Assembly (NCBI GenBank): GCA_041671525.1
Contig: JBAZBJ010000007.1
Coordinates: forward strand, 1 to 64,000
Source: UBA11098 sp041671525
Lineage (GTDB): Bacteria > Patescibacteriota > Minisyncoccia > Moranbacterales > UBA2206
Length of the DNA: 64,000 nt
Direction: 5' to 3'
Below are positions 38,811 through 47,525 of the stretch, one piece after another (the first letter of the stretch is position 1; each line of letters starts with the position of its first letter). Below the pieces are notes generated by a model. It saw nothing but the letters and a program-made list of their open reading frames with translations, had not been told where the DNA came from and did not search any database. The translations under genes were made by a program, and so were the position numbers.

Positions 38811-39749
38811 TTAGCTGTGTTGGACGTCCAATTTGTGAATTACCACTTCGCCGTAATTGTTGCTTGAGCAATCTTTTTCCTTGGAGCAGTTGGATTGCGT
38901 GTAAGCGCCGGCTTTGAAATAGCAGCCGGAAGTTTTTTTGCTAAGCGTATAGGATGGAGCAGCGCTGCCATTGTAGTAAATTTGGATCTTGCCACCGGCG
39001 GCGACGAACTTGACCGTGAAGCGTTTGCCCAATTTATAGTTCGAGTCAAGTGTCGGACCTTCCTGACCGTTGATGTCGACAAAGAGTTTAGGATATTCCA
39101 AACGGATAACAATTACGTCATCCGAAGCATCATGGATCTGTCCGAGGACAACGTGTTTTTTTGTTTTAGGCACGGCGGTAATGGCGGCATCGATAAACAT
39201 AGAATGTGTGCCGGAAGAAGTCGACCAGCTGGCCTGAGACGTTCCATTGGCTGACATTTCGCGCAATTCGGAACGCGGGTAACTGGAACCGCTGGTGGTG
39301 ACACCATTGACCGCCGCGCGGAACACGACGCCATCAGCGGAATCGTTGACCCGGAAACATTGGGCATCTGCAAACGTCGAGAGCGATGGCGCTTTGATTT
39401 CGCGCGGCTTGCCGGACGCTCCGGTCGGCAGGGTTTGTTTCCAATTGGCCAGGTTGAGCACTTGAGCCGGAAAATTGGCCAAATTTATCTTGGGAGTGTC
39501 GGCCAGATTGACGGCTGTTTTTTCGGAAGCGGGTTCTTCGCTCTCCACCGGAAGAGCCAACACCGGATCGCTGGATGGTTGAGCTTCGGCCGCGACTGCC
39601 GGCAATTCGTCTTTGGCCGGAGCGACCTCGGGCGTGACGTTTATTCTGGCCAGGCTGTCTTTTTTATAACTGGCGTAAGATTTTGCGACCAAAAAAACTC
39701 CTCCTGACAAGGCCAGGACGAGCAGGGAAAAGATGCGTAATCTTTTCAT
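38811..39749 (-). CDS. Alginate lyase-like protein, PL7 family (copy 1)
   Basis: 312 aa. N-terminal membrane or signal segment (FSLLVLALSGGVFLVAKS), a linker of about 70 residues, then a PL7 jelly roll with the three family motifs: RSELREM, GQIHDASDDVIVIRLEYPK and YFKAGAYTQSN. The His of QIH and the Tyr of the last motif are the catalytic pair in this family, which cuts alginate by beta-elimination. Own promoter at 39826. It may release or edit the polymer made by the neighbouring synthase. Confidence 0.88.
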   Translation of the reverse strand: MKRLRIFSLLVLALSGGVFLVAKSYASYKKDSLARINVTPEVAPAKDELPAVAAEAQPSSDPVLALPVESEEPASEKTAVNLADTPKINLANFPAQVLNLANWKQTLPTGASGKPREIKAPSLSTFADAQCFRVNDSADGVVFRAAVNGVTTSGSSYPRSELREMSANGTSQASWSTSSGTHSMFIDAAITAVPKTKKHVVLGQIHDASDDVIVIRLEYPKLFVDINGQEGPTLDSNYKLGKRFTVKFVAAGGKIQIYYNGSAAPSYTLSKKTSGCYFKAGAYTQSNCSKEKDCSSNNYGEVVIHKLDVQHS

Positions 39750-39825
39750 AATTTTTATTTTGCGAAGTGTTTTTTTAAAGGAGTATTGTGACCCTTCACT
39801 TAATCACAACACAGCGGTACGAAGC

Positions 39826-39855
39826 AGTATAGCATGAATTTTCGGGAGTTGTCAA
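39826..39855 (-). promoter_or_regulatory. Promoter of PL7 copy 1
   Basis: TTGACA (39855-39850), 18 bp, TATACT (39831-39826), the same build as the promoter at 42368. The leader holds TTGTGA / TCACAA. Confidence 0.75.
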
Positions 39856-39925
39856 CCGTCGCGCCCGAGAGGAATAATGAGCCTCCTTCAAGCCATAATC
39901 CGGTGTTTGTGAAACCAGGAAAAAA

Positions 39926-41308
39926 TTATTTGTTTCCGATTCGATTATAGATATCATCATAGCGGAGAATATCGTCTTCCCCAAGATAATCGCCCGTCTG
40001 GACTTCGATTATTTCCAAGTTAGTGGCACCGGCATTTCCCAGCCGATGCTTGGATCCGGCGGAAATATAGGTGCTTTCATTTTCATTTAGGATGATTTCC
40101 TTGTCGCCATTGACGATCGAGGCAGTTCCGTTGACAACCACCCAATGCTCGGATCGATGGACATGCGATTGCAAACTGAGTTTCGCTCCCGGATAGACGG
40201 TCAAGCGCTTCACCTGGTGATTTTTGCCGTCAACTAGGATTTCATATTTTCCCCAGGGACGGTGGACGATCAAATTATTTTCCAGCTCGGGCAGATTATG
40301 TTCTTTGAGATAAGCGACGACTTTTTTGACATCTTCCGCACAACCCTGCTTCTGCACCAAAATACTGTCGACGGTTTCGATAATATTAATATTTTCCACC
40401 CCGATGGTTGCGATCAGCCGATCACTGTTCGAATGGACAAAAACGTTTTTGGAATCGAAATTGATATGGCGCGGATTGGAATTGGCCAACTTCATTTCCG
40501 CCAGACTGTCAAATGAGCCAATGTCATTCCAGCCAAAAACACCCTCGAATGTAATAACATTGTCGGATTTTTCCGATATCGCATAATCGATCGAAATGGC
40601 CGGCAAGGTTTTAAATTTTTCCGTCAACACGGCAATATTTTGGGAAAAGAGTTTATAAATTTCGGGAGAGTATTTCTTCAGTTCCGCGGAAAAAGTATCC
40701 GCGTTGAAAACATACATGCCGGAGTTCCAAACATATTCACCGGAGTCCAAATATTGTTGGGCTGTGGCCTGATCCGGTTTTTCCTTGAAAGCCAATACCT
40801 TATTGTGACCACCTTCCTGAGCGCCCTTTTTAATATAACCATAACCGGTTTCCGGTCTGAGCGGAGTAATGCCTATGGTACCGATATGATCACCCACTTC
40901 AGCGACCGCCAAGCGAACAGTTGCCAGATACTTTTCACTATCGCCGATATAATGGTCGGCTGGCAGAAAAAAGAGTGGTTCGTGCGGATCGATTTTTTTG
41001 ATTTCCAGCAGATGCCGGACCGCCAAGGCGATGGCCGGGGCGGTGTTGAGACTGACCGGTTCGACCAGGATATTGTCCTTCGGATAATCCGCATCCAGTT
41101 CCTTGATCTGATTGAAGACATTAAACACGCCTTCATAATTGGTGACAAAAAAAATGTTTTCCATCGGCATGATCTGGCGCATGCGCAGATAGGTTTCTTG
41201 CAGCAATGATTTGTCCGAATAGAGGGACAGGAATTGCTTGGCATAGTTTTTGCGCGAAAGCGGCCAAAGGCGCGTCCCGGAACCGCCGCAAAGGATAACA
41301 CTGTACAT
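39926..41308 (-). CDS. Mannose-1-phosphate guanylyltransferase / mannose-6-phosphate isomerase (AlgA/ManC type)
   Basis: 460 aa. The pyrophosphorylase domain has ILCGGSGTRLWPLSRKNYAK, then FLPADHYIGD, FKEKPD and FGWNDIGSF. The C-terminal cupin isomerase domain has VHRPWGKYE and QSHVHRSEHWVVVNGTA. The bifunctional enzyme makes mannose-1-phosphate into GDP-mannose, the precursor that AlgD oxidises. ATG 41308 is chosen over a TTG two codons upstream. Promoter TTGACC-17-TAGAAT at 41345-41373. Confidence 0.93.
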   Translation of the reverse strand: MYSVILCGGSGTRLWPLSRKNYAKQFLSLYSDKSLLQETYLRMRQIMPMENIFFVTNYEGVFNVFNQIKELDADYPKDNILVEPVSLNTAPAIALAVRHLLEIKKIDPHEPLFFLPADHYIGDSEKYLATVRLAVAEVGDHIGTIGITPLRPETGYGYIKKGAQEGGHNKVLAFKEKPDQATAQQYLDSGEYVWNSGMYVFNADTFSAELKKYSPEIYKLFSQNIAVLTEKFKTLPAISIDYAISEKSDNVITFEGVFGWNDIGSFDSLAEMKLANSNPRHINFDSKNVFVHSNSDRLIATIGVENINIIETVDSILVQKQGCAEDVKKVVAYLKEHNLPELENNLIVHRPWGKYEILVDGKNHQVKRLTVYPGAKLSLQSHVHRSEHWVVVNGTASIVNGDKEIILNENESTYISAGSKHRLGNAGATNLEIIEVQTGDYLGEDDILRYDDIYNRIGNK

Positions 41309-41344
41309 AAACAATTGCTTAGTTGCTAAAATAATCGCCCCTTC

Positions 41345-41373
41345 ATTCTAGTTAATTGTGGCCGTTCGGTCAA
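41345..41373 (-). promoter_or_regulatory. Promoter of the AlgA/ManC-type gene
   Basis: TTGACC (41373-41368), 17 bp, TAGAAT (41350-41345), placed directly after the stop of PL7 copy 2. Confidence 0.65.
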
Positions 41374-41377
41374 ACTC

Positions 41378-42208
41378 TTAGCGGTGGCTCAGGTCGGCTC
41401 GATAGACAACAACCTCCCCATAATTTCCGTCCGTGCAAAGATACGGATCTTCTTCCGTCTCGCAGTTCGACTGGGTATAAACGCCGACTTTAAAATAGGC
41501 CATTTTCACTTTTTTCTCAAGAACATAGACCGGATCGGCGCTGCCGTTATAATACACCATAATCTTTCCATCCTCAGCGACAAATTTGACGGTGAATTTT
41601 TTGCCAAGGGTATAATCTTCATCCAGGGTGAGCAGATTGCTTTTGCCGCGGCCAATGAAAAGTTTGGGGTATTCCAGGCGGATCACCAAAAGATCGTCAT
41701 CGTCACCGTGGATCTGGCCGGCCACAACGTCCGGTTTAGACTTCGGCACGGCCGTGATGGCCTCTTCCAGCAAGAGCGTGTGAATTCCACTTGTTGAAGG
41801 CCAGAAGGCTTCCTGCGTTCCGCCCTTGGTCATCTCGCGCAATTCCGAACGGGCATAATTTGTGTTTCCGGTCGTCGGCGCGTTGACCGGAGCGCGAAAT
41901 TGCACACCTCTCTGGTCCGCGGTTAGTTTGAACCAGGGCAAAAATTCATAGTCCTTTAATTGCGACTGGGAAATTTCTTGCGGGTCTGAAGATTTACCGG
42001 CACTTCTCACCGGCAGAGTCAATTTCCAATTGGTCAGATCGAGTATCCTGGAAGGACAAGCTCCCCCGGTGCAAGGCGTGGATGGCTGCTGAATGGTCGG
42101 CTGCGAAATTGGAGACATGCGAATCTTTTTCGACCTAAACGCAAAAAGCGCCAATGCAACGACAAGTAATATGACGATAATAATCCAAAATTTTTTATTA
42201 TTTCCCAT
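41378..42208 (-). CDS. Alginate lyase-like protein, PL7 family (copy 2)
   Basis: 276 aa from ATG 42208 (a TTG four codons upstream is possible). N-terminal membrane helix (FWIIIVILLVVALALFAF), short linker, PL7 domain with RSELREM, GQIHGDDDDLLVIRLEYPK and YFKVGVYTQSN. It is more diverged from the other two than they are from each other (TDGNYGEVVVYRADLSHR at the end). Shares the intergenic region with the divergent copy 3. Confidence 0.87.
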   Translation of the reverse strand: MGNNKKFWIIIVILLVVALALFAFRSKKIRMSPISQPTIQQPSTPCTGGACPSRILDLTNWKLTLPVRSAGKSSDPQEISQSQLKDYEFLPWFKLTADQRGVQFRAPVNAPTTGNTNYARSELREMTKGGTQEAFWPSTSGIHTLLLEEAITAVPKSKPDVVAGQIHGDDDDLLVIRLEYPKLFIGRGKSNLLTLDEDYTLGKKFTVKFVAEDGKIMVYYNGSADPVYVLEKKVKMAYFKVGVYTQSNCETEEDPYLCTDGNYGEVVVYRADLSHR

Positions 42209-42367
42209 GCACTTTTTCAATTACTTTACAATCATACTCTTATTGACGTACTACAACAATACCAGGCCATCAGTTCAAAATGACGCCTCCACTGGCGAAA
42301 TTACTTTTAAGCCGGACAGACGAATAATCTTTATCCTAAGGCTTTTTTAATCCTGGCTGCGGAATAC

Positions 42368-42397
42368 TTGACAAGCCGCGACACAAACTGCTATACT
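42368..42397 (+). promoter_or_regulatory. Promoter of PL7 copy 3
   Basis: TTGACA (42368-42373), 18 bp, TATACT (42392-42397). Predicted start near 42404, leaving a 170-base leader. The stretch 42209-42367 upstream shows no gene. Confidence 0.8.
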
Positions 42398-42459
42398 TGT
42401 GCTTGCCATTCTCGCGATAGGTCATTTGTCCGAGAATATCCTAGGAGAATAAAATAAAA

Positions 42460-42510
42460 ATGATCAGAAAAAACAATAGGATTTGTCCAGAATCTCTTTG
42501 CCTCGATTAG
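42460..42510 (+). CDS. Leader peptide before PL7 copy 3
   Basis: 16 aa, MIRKNNRICPESLCLD, with CTAGGAG about 12 bases before the ATG. Its stop codon lies in the loop and 3' strand start of the terminator hairpin at 42496, so a ribosome translating it would cover the hairpin's 5' strand. It is too short to prove by sequence alone; the placement is what suggests a leader peptide. Confidence 0.5.
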   Translation: MIRKNNRICPESLCLD

Positions 42511-42524
42511 GCAAAGGGTTTTTT
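42496..42524 (+). terminator. Intrinsic terminator in the PL7 leader (attenuator)
   Basis: CTTTGCCT-CGATT-AGGCAAAG followed by GG and TTTTTT, between the promoter and the lyase start at 42576. Upstream in the leader is another hairpin, TCTCG / CGAGA (42411-42436). Confidence 0.75.
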
Positions 42525-42575
42525 ATTGTCAATTTTCCGGTCACCCAGCAGCCATAAATAATTAACAAAAAAAAT

Positions 42576-44303
42576 ATGCATATGCATACAAGAAGAAAGC
42601 AGCACAACCCGCGCTACATCTTGCCGGTCTTTTTCCTCGTCGTATTCCTGGCGTTTGGTTTCTCCAGTTCTCACCCTGACGTTTCGGCTGCGACCCTTCC
42701 GGCACAAGTGCTGAATCTCACTAACTGGAAAGAGACCCTGCCAACCGGTTCCTCCGGCAGTCCGACAGAAATCCTCCAGTCATCATTGTCCTCGTTTTCC
42801 ACCCCGCCATATTTTCAAGTCAACTCAACCGGCAACGGCGTGCAATTCCGCGCTCCGGTTAATGGTGTGACCACCAGTGGTTCCGGCTATCCCCGCTCCG
42901 AATTGCGCGAGATGACGAATAATGGGACTACTCAGGCCAGCTGGTCAACAACGTCCGGCACGCATGCAATGTATATTGACGAAGCCATCACGGCCGTGCC
43001 GCAAACCAAGAAACATGTCGTGGCCGGGCAGATCCATGATGCTTCGGATGATGTGATTGTCATCCGTTTGGAATATCCCAAACTCTTCATTGATATCAAT
43101 GGCGTCACCGGACCGACGCTTGATGCGAACTATACCCTCGGCAAAAGATTCCAAGTGATCTTTATGGCGACGAACGGCCAGATCAAAATCTATTACAACG
43201 GCGGGGCGACTCCGGCTTACACGCTGAATAAATCCGGATCCGGAAATTATTTCAAGGCCGGAGCCTACACCCAGTCAAATTGCTCCAAGGAAGCAGTCTG
43301 CAGCAGCAGCAACTATGGAGAAGTTGTCGTCTATAATTTGGCAGTGCAACATGCAACTGCCAATGCCGCACCTATTTTGACATCCATGACTACTCCGCTT
43401 CCCACACCAATTCCAGCGCCAACTCCAACGCCCACACCAACTCCAACGACTACGCCTACACCTACGCCCACACCAACTCCAACGACTACGCCTACACCAA
43501 CTCCGACTCCGACTGTGGGAACCTCCTTCGAAGCCGAATCGGGCACTGTGACCGCGCCGATGCAGATAGTTTCCGATGCGAATGCGGCTGGCGGCAAGTA
43601 TGTCGTCCAGACAACTGATACCGGCACCGGACGCATACAATATTCCGTCGCGATACCAACGGCCGGGCAATATCAACTCAGCGCCAAAGTGATTGCACCG
43701 AACGGCTCTTCCAACTCAGTCTATTATTCACTGGACGGCGGCTCAACCAACACTTGGAATTTCCCCGACACACTGACCGATTGGACCTGGACGGACGGAC
43801 CAATCATCAATTTAACGCAAGGAACCCACACCTTTCTAGTGACCAAGCGCGAAAAAAATACCAAACTTGATGCTTTTGCATTCAAGGCGATAACCGCGAC
43901 AACCACCTCCTCAGCCATTGATGGCACCCAGGCATTTGAGGCGGAAAGCGGAAACGCCTCTGGCGGCATGAGCATTCAAACAAACGATCCGACGGCTACT
44001 GGCGGTAAATATGTTCAGGCCGATGCCTCCGGTTCCATGACCTATCAAATAAATATGCCAACAGCCGGAACATACCGAGTGGCGGGCTGGATCAGAGCCG
44101 CCAACGGATCATCCGATTCATTCTATGTATCATTGGATGGCTCTTCCTCCAAGACGTGGACACTGGCCGCTCCAACCACCGCGTGGACCTATGATCTGGA
44201 CGACAGCAACACGTTCACCCTCAGCGCGGGAAATCACAAACTGACTCTCAAATACCGCGAGGCGGGAGCGAAGGTCGACCGATTGATTTTGGTCAAGCAA
44301 TAA
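42576..44303 (+). CDS. Secreted PL7 alginate lyase with two carbohydrate-binding modules (copy 3)
   Basis: 575 aa. Signal peptide (YILPVFFLVVFLAFGFSSS, likely cut near VSAA), PL7 domain (about 40-270: RSELREM, GQIHDASDDVIVIRLEYPK, YFKAGAYTQSN), a Pro-Thr linker of about 45 residues, and two CBM6/35-like beta-sandwich modules starting FEAESGTVTAP and FEAESGNASGG, each with AGGKYV-type calcium/sugar loops. It has no membrane anchor after cleavage, unlike copies 1 and 2, and so is probably released. Its leader may be attenuated. Confidence 0.9.
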   Translation: MHMHTRRKQHNPRYILPVFFLVVFLAFGFSSSHPDVSAATLPAQVLNLTNWKETLPTGSSGSPTEILQSSLSSFSTPPYFQVNSTGNGVQFRAPVNGVTTSGSGYPRSELREMTNNGTTQASWSTTSGTHAMYIDEAITAVPQTKKHVVAGQIHDASDDVIVIRLEYPKLFIDINGVTGPTLDANYTLGKRFQVIFMATNGQIKIYYNGGATPAYTLNKSGSGNYFKAGAYTQSNCSKEAVCSSSNYGEVVVYNLAVQHATANAAPILTSMTTPLPTPIPAPTPTPTPTPTTTPTPTPTPTPTTTPTPTPTPTVGTSFEAESGTVTAPMQIVSDANAAGGKYVVQTTDTGTGRIQYSVAIPTAGQYQLSAKVIAPNGSSNSVYYSLDGGSTNTWNFPDTLTDWTWTDGPIINLTQGTHTFLVTKREKNTKLDAFAFKAITATTTSSAIDGTQAFEAESGNASGGMSIQTNDPTATGGKYVQADASGSMTYQINMPTAGTYRVAGWIRAANGSSDSFYVSLDGSSSKTWTLAAPTTAWTYDLDDSNTFTLSAGNHKLTLKYREAGAKVDRLILVKQ

Positions 44304-44347
44304 AAGGTAGCGGGCCAATAACAAAAAATTGCCAACAGCACAAATAA

Positions 44348-44379
44348 AAGAGGGAAACAGACTTGTCTGTTTCCCTCTT
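44348..44379. terminator. Bidirectional terminator
   Basis: AAGAGGGAAACAGA / TCTGTTTCCCTCTT around CTTG, between convergent PL7 copy 3 and the GAF gene. Confidence 0.85.
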
Positions 44380-44383
44380 GGCG

Positions 44384-45550
44384 TCACATGACCGGCAATG
44401 TGATTCTTAGCCGATTCTCCTCCACCCTTATAACGCCGTCCAATATCTCCGTAATGGATGATATCCTCGATATCCTAGGGTCGATGACTGTTTTGTATGG
44501 TTGGAATCCCGAACAGCTGAAAAGCAAATCAACCTCTTTCTGGATGGGTTTATGGAAAAAATCTATCTCGAGTTTTTCATCAATCTCCATATTTCCCAGC
44601 ATGTATTCCCTGATCCAGGTGAACAAACCGCCAACCAATTTTTCCGAATGGTTCAGAAATAAATGCGAAGGCGCCGAACCAGATTTCAATATGAATGGTT
44701 CACTGGCAAATATCAGCAGGTATTCGGAAAGTAGTTTCTTTTCCTTTTCCGCTTCCAGGCCGTGTTGCAGGAATTTCCGGACGTCGTTCATGAGTCCGAG
44801 GTCTCTATGCATCTGGTTTAGATTCTGGAAGGCCATCGTCATATAATACTCAGCTGTAGAGGTGTCACCCTTTTCCTTGGCCTTCTTGCTTCTTTCCATA
44901 AAGAGTCCGATCGAAGAATCACGATTACCGATGATATCCTCCAGGGAAGTCAGCAGAACGGCACTTTTCAGCGGCGCGCTTTTTTTGCGTTCCCTGATAT
45001 CGTTATAATGCCGACGAATGGAAGCCGATGCTATCTCAGCACAACGTTCCAAAAAAATTTGATCATCCGTGTTAAACTCCGCGGAACCATCCACCCGATC
45101 AAATACAAAGAGCCAACCAATCTCATTATCCGCGTTTTCAACTGGCACTATCGCCACATGGGCGATATCCTTGCGAACGGCGTGATCCTGCATATAATCA
45201 GTAAGCTTGTTCTCTTGCGCCTTATTAGCGATGACGATTTTCTTCTCCTCGATCGCTTGCAGCAGCGCGATTTTCGGCGTCGGCTCAAAAAGTCTACCGA
45301 CATCTCCCTGCCCGTGCCGAACACTATCCATTGGCATACCAAAAATTATTTGGTATGCATCCAGGCTCTCACTTTCTCCCAATCGGAACAACTTCAGGAT
45401 GACAAACTGCACCGGTTGTCCGCAGACTGCGAGGGCCATTTTTGTGGCCGCGTCCGCTAAAAGCTGAAATGGATCTTCAATCTCAAACGCAGACACAGCC
45501 ACCTCTTTCAAGATGCCCGCTCTTTTGCTCCACTCACTCTCGTCTTCCAT
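44384..45550 (-). CDS. GAF-domain protein with C-terminal kinase-like helical region
   Basis: 388 aa. N-terminal GAF-like domain (about 10-180: ALLQAIEEKKIVIANKAQ, HVAIVPVENADNEIGWLFVF), then long helices (about 200-280, AEYYMTMAFQNLNQMHRDLG) resembling a dimerisation region and a C-terminal alpha/beta part with PIQKEVDLLFSCSG. No clear His phospho-acceptor or ATP-binding G box is visible, so kinase activity is unproved. AGAGGTG lies before the ATG. It may sense a small molecule for the island. Confidence 0.65.
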   Translation of the reverse strand: MEDESEWSKRAGILKEVAVSAFEIEDPFQLLADAATKMALAVCGQPVQFVILKLFRLGESESLDAYQIIFGMPMDSVRHGQGDVGRLFEPTPKIALLQAIEEKKIVIANKAQENKLTDYMQDHAVRKDIAHVAIVPVENADNEIGWLFVFDRVDGSAEFNTDDQIFLERCAEIASASIRRHYNDIRERKKSAPLKSAVLLTSLEDIIGNRDSSIGLFMERSKKAKEKGDTSTAEYYMTMAFQNLNQMHRDLGLMNDVRKFLQHGLEAEKEKKLLSEYLLIFASEPFILKSGSAPSHLFLNHSEKLVGGLFTWIREYMLGNMEIDEKLEIDFFHKPIQKEVDLLFSCSGFQPYKTVIDPRISRISSITEILDGVIRVEENRLRITLPVM

Positions 45551-45637
45551 GATTCACCTCTTTCTTTTTTTTATTTAAAATTTTATTCCATTAAGCTCCC
45601 GCTTGAGCATAATCGATGTAAAGGTACTGTACGGCAT

Positions 45638-45666
45638 AGGATAGTCTAAATTTGTCCCGTTGTCAA
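45638..45666 (-). promoter_or_regulatory. Promoter of the GAF gene
   Basis: TTGACA (45666-45661), 17 bp, TATCCT (45643-45638). Confidence 0.65.
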
Positions 45667-45713
45667 GCTCGCAATAATCCCAATCATGAGCTTTTTCTTA
45701 TAAATGTAAGCAC

Positions 45714-45752
45714 AAAAAAATCTCGACCCAATTGCTCGTGGTCGAGATTTTT
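45714..45752. terminator. Terminator after ftsX
   Basis: AAAAATCTCGACC / GGTCGAGATTTTT with an 11-base loop. Confidence 0.85.
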
Positions 45753-45777
45753 CATGCTACGGAAATATTTTTTCGTG

Positions 45778-46689
45778 CTACACCTTCAGATACTTCCGCA
45801 TGGCAATGGCGCTGCTCACAACGCCGAGGATGATGCCGGCCAGCAGTTGGATGCCGAGGATCTGCGGGAAATTGGTTTTGTAGAAATCCACCAGGTTTTC
45901 CGACGGCACCATAGAGGAGACATAGGGGGTCACAAATTTCAGGGTGACAAAAAGAATCAGCATGGAGATGAGCGAGGCCACGATGCCATACAAGACGCCT
46001 TCAAAAACAAACGGCAGACGGATATAGGTATTGGAAGCACCCACCAGGCGCATGACTTCAATTTCCCGGCGCTGCGCATAGATGGTGATGCGGATCGTGT
46101 TGAAGGTCGTCAGGATGGAAATGGCCGCCAGGATGATGCCCAGACTGATGCCGACGCGGCGGATGGTGGCGATGATACTGTTCAATTTGTCGATAATTTC
46201 CTTGTTGCGGCCATAATTGATGCGGCTGATTTCGCCTTTATACGCAGCGTCATTGGTGACGTAGTCCGCAATGCCTTGATATTGGTTGGGGTCATTAGAT
46301 TTGATCACCAGCGAAGCCAGCAGCGGATTTTCTCCGATTTCTTCAAGGGATTGCAGGATGATCGGCTCGTCGGCATTGTCACGCTTGAAATTCTCCAGGG
46401 CGGCATCGCGTGAAACATATTCGACGGATTGTACCAAACCGTTTTTTTCCAGATCAACTTTGGCGGCGGCAATCGCTTCCTCACTCACGCCCGGCTTGAA
46501 ATAAACACTCACATTGACCTTGCTCTGCACGTCCTTGAGAATATTATTCACCGAGTGTGTGACCACGTACAAAACACTCACCACATATAGGGAAAGGATC
46601 AGAATGGTGACGGTCGCCAAACTCAACCACACATTGCGGAAAAGATTCTTGAGCGCTTCTTTAAATGTTCTACCGATTGCCAAAAACAT
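45778..46689 (-). CDS. ftsX: Cell division protein FtsX
   Basis: 303 aa. Cytoplasmic N-terminus, first membrane helix (LSLATVTILILSLYVVSVLY), an extracellular domain with VNVSVYFKPGVSEEAI, and three C-terminal helices including LGIILAAISILTTFNTIRITIYAQRREIEVMRLVGAS, the FtsX/MacB turn. With FtsE it passes ATP-driven signals to wall hydrolase activators; the EnvC-like M23 protein at 17594 is a candidate partner. The ATG at 46689 is chosen 11 bases after ftsE. Confidence 0.95.
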   Translation of the reverse strand: MFLAIGRTFKEALKNLFRNVWLSLATVTILILSLYVVSVLYVVTHSVNNILKDVQSKVNVSVYFKPGVSEEAIAAAKVDLEKNGLVQSVEYVSRDAALENFKRDNADEPIILQSLEEIGENPLLASLVIKSNDPNQYQGIADYVTNDAAYKGEISRINYGRNKEIIDKLNSIIATIRRVGISLGIILAAISILTTFNTIRITIYAQRREIEVMRLVGASNTYIRLPFVFEGVLYGIVASLISMLILFVTLKFVTPYVSSMVPSENLVDFYKTNFPQILGIQLLAGIILGVVSSAIAMRKYLKV

Positions 46690-46700
46690 AGGGTTTATAT

Positions 46701-47486
46701 TTAACAAATTTTATATTTACTTTTGGCCTGATCGCCGACGATTCTGCCCTTGTCCATCGCGATGACTCTTTTTTGCGCCTTGTTCACGATGTCCTGATCA
46801 TGACTCGCCAGCAGCACAGTGGTGCCCAATTCGTTGATCTTGAGCAACAGATTCACGATTTCCAATGAGGAAACTGGATCCAGATTGCCGGTCGGTTCGT
46901 CCGCAACGATGATCATCGGCTTGTGGATCAGCGCGCGCGCCATGGCCACTTTTTGTTTTTCACCGCCGCTCAACTGGTTGGGAAATTTTTCCATCTTGTC
47001 GCCCATCCCGACAATTTCCAAAATTTGCGGCACGTCTTCTTCAATTTCTTCCGTTGGCGCGCCCAAAACCTCCAAGGCATACGCCACATTTTCGAACACG
47101 GTTTTTTGGTGCAGCAGTTTGGAATCCTGAAACACCGTGCCGATCATGCGGCGATGAAAGGGCAACTTTCGCTTACTGATGCTGTTTAGCAAAGTGCCAT
47201 TGAAATATACTCCGCCTTCCGACGGCATTTCCTCAGCATAGACCAATTTGAGCAGCGTCGATTTGCCGGCGCCGCTTGGGCCGACGATGGAGATAAATTC
47301 ACCTTCACGGACGGCCAGATCAATCCCATCCAGGGCCAGATAATTATCCTTGTAGCGCTTGGAAACTTGATCGAAGCGCACGATAAAATCCGCCGCGCAA
47401 TTCTCAGCCGGCGCTTCTGCATTGTTGCTTATTTCCGTATCCGGATAAGTTTTTTTCCTGCGAATTTTTGTTTCCATTTTTTCCAT
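46701..47486 (-). CDS. ftsE: Cell division ATP-binding protein FtsE
   Basis: 261 aa ABC ATPase with an N-terminal extension of about 35 residues. Walker A GPSGAGKSTLLKLV, Q loop VFQDSKLL, signature LSGGEKQKVAMARAL, Walker B IIVADEPTGNLD, switch His ASHD. TGCTATAAT (47501-47493) is an extended -10 ending six bases before ATG 47486, which fixes the start and predicts a leaderless mRNA. An in-frame Met 18 bases upstream would lie in the promoter. Confidence 0.96.
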   Translation of the reverse strand: MEKMETKIRRKKTYPDTEISNNAEAPAENCAADFIVRFDQVSKRYKDNYLALDGIDLAVREGEFISIVGPSGAGKSTLLKLVYAEEMPSEGGVYFNGTLLNSISKRKLPFHRRMIGTVFQDSKLLHQKTVFENVAYALEVLGAPTEEIEEDVPQILEIVGMGDKMEKFPNQLSGGEKQKVAMARALIHKPMIIVADEPTGNLDPVSSLEIVNLLLKINELGTTVLLASHDQDIVNKAQKRVIAMDKGRIVGDQAKSKYKIC

Positions 47487-47525
47487 AAGATTATTATAGC
47501 ACATTTTTTACGTGCAACAAAAATT

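Noticed and set aside
43275..43676. Ser/Arg-, Gly/Val- and Cys-rich frames opposite the PL7 linker
   Set aside because: Shadows of the Pro-Thr repeat codons on the other strand.
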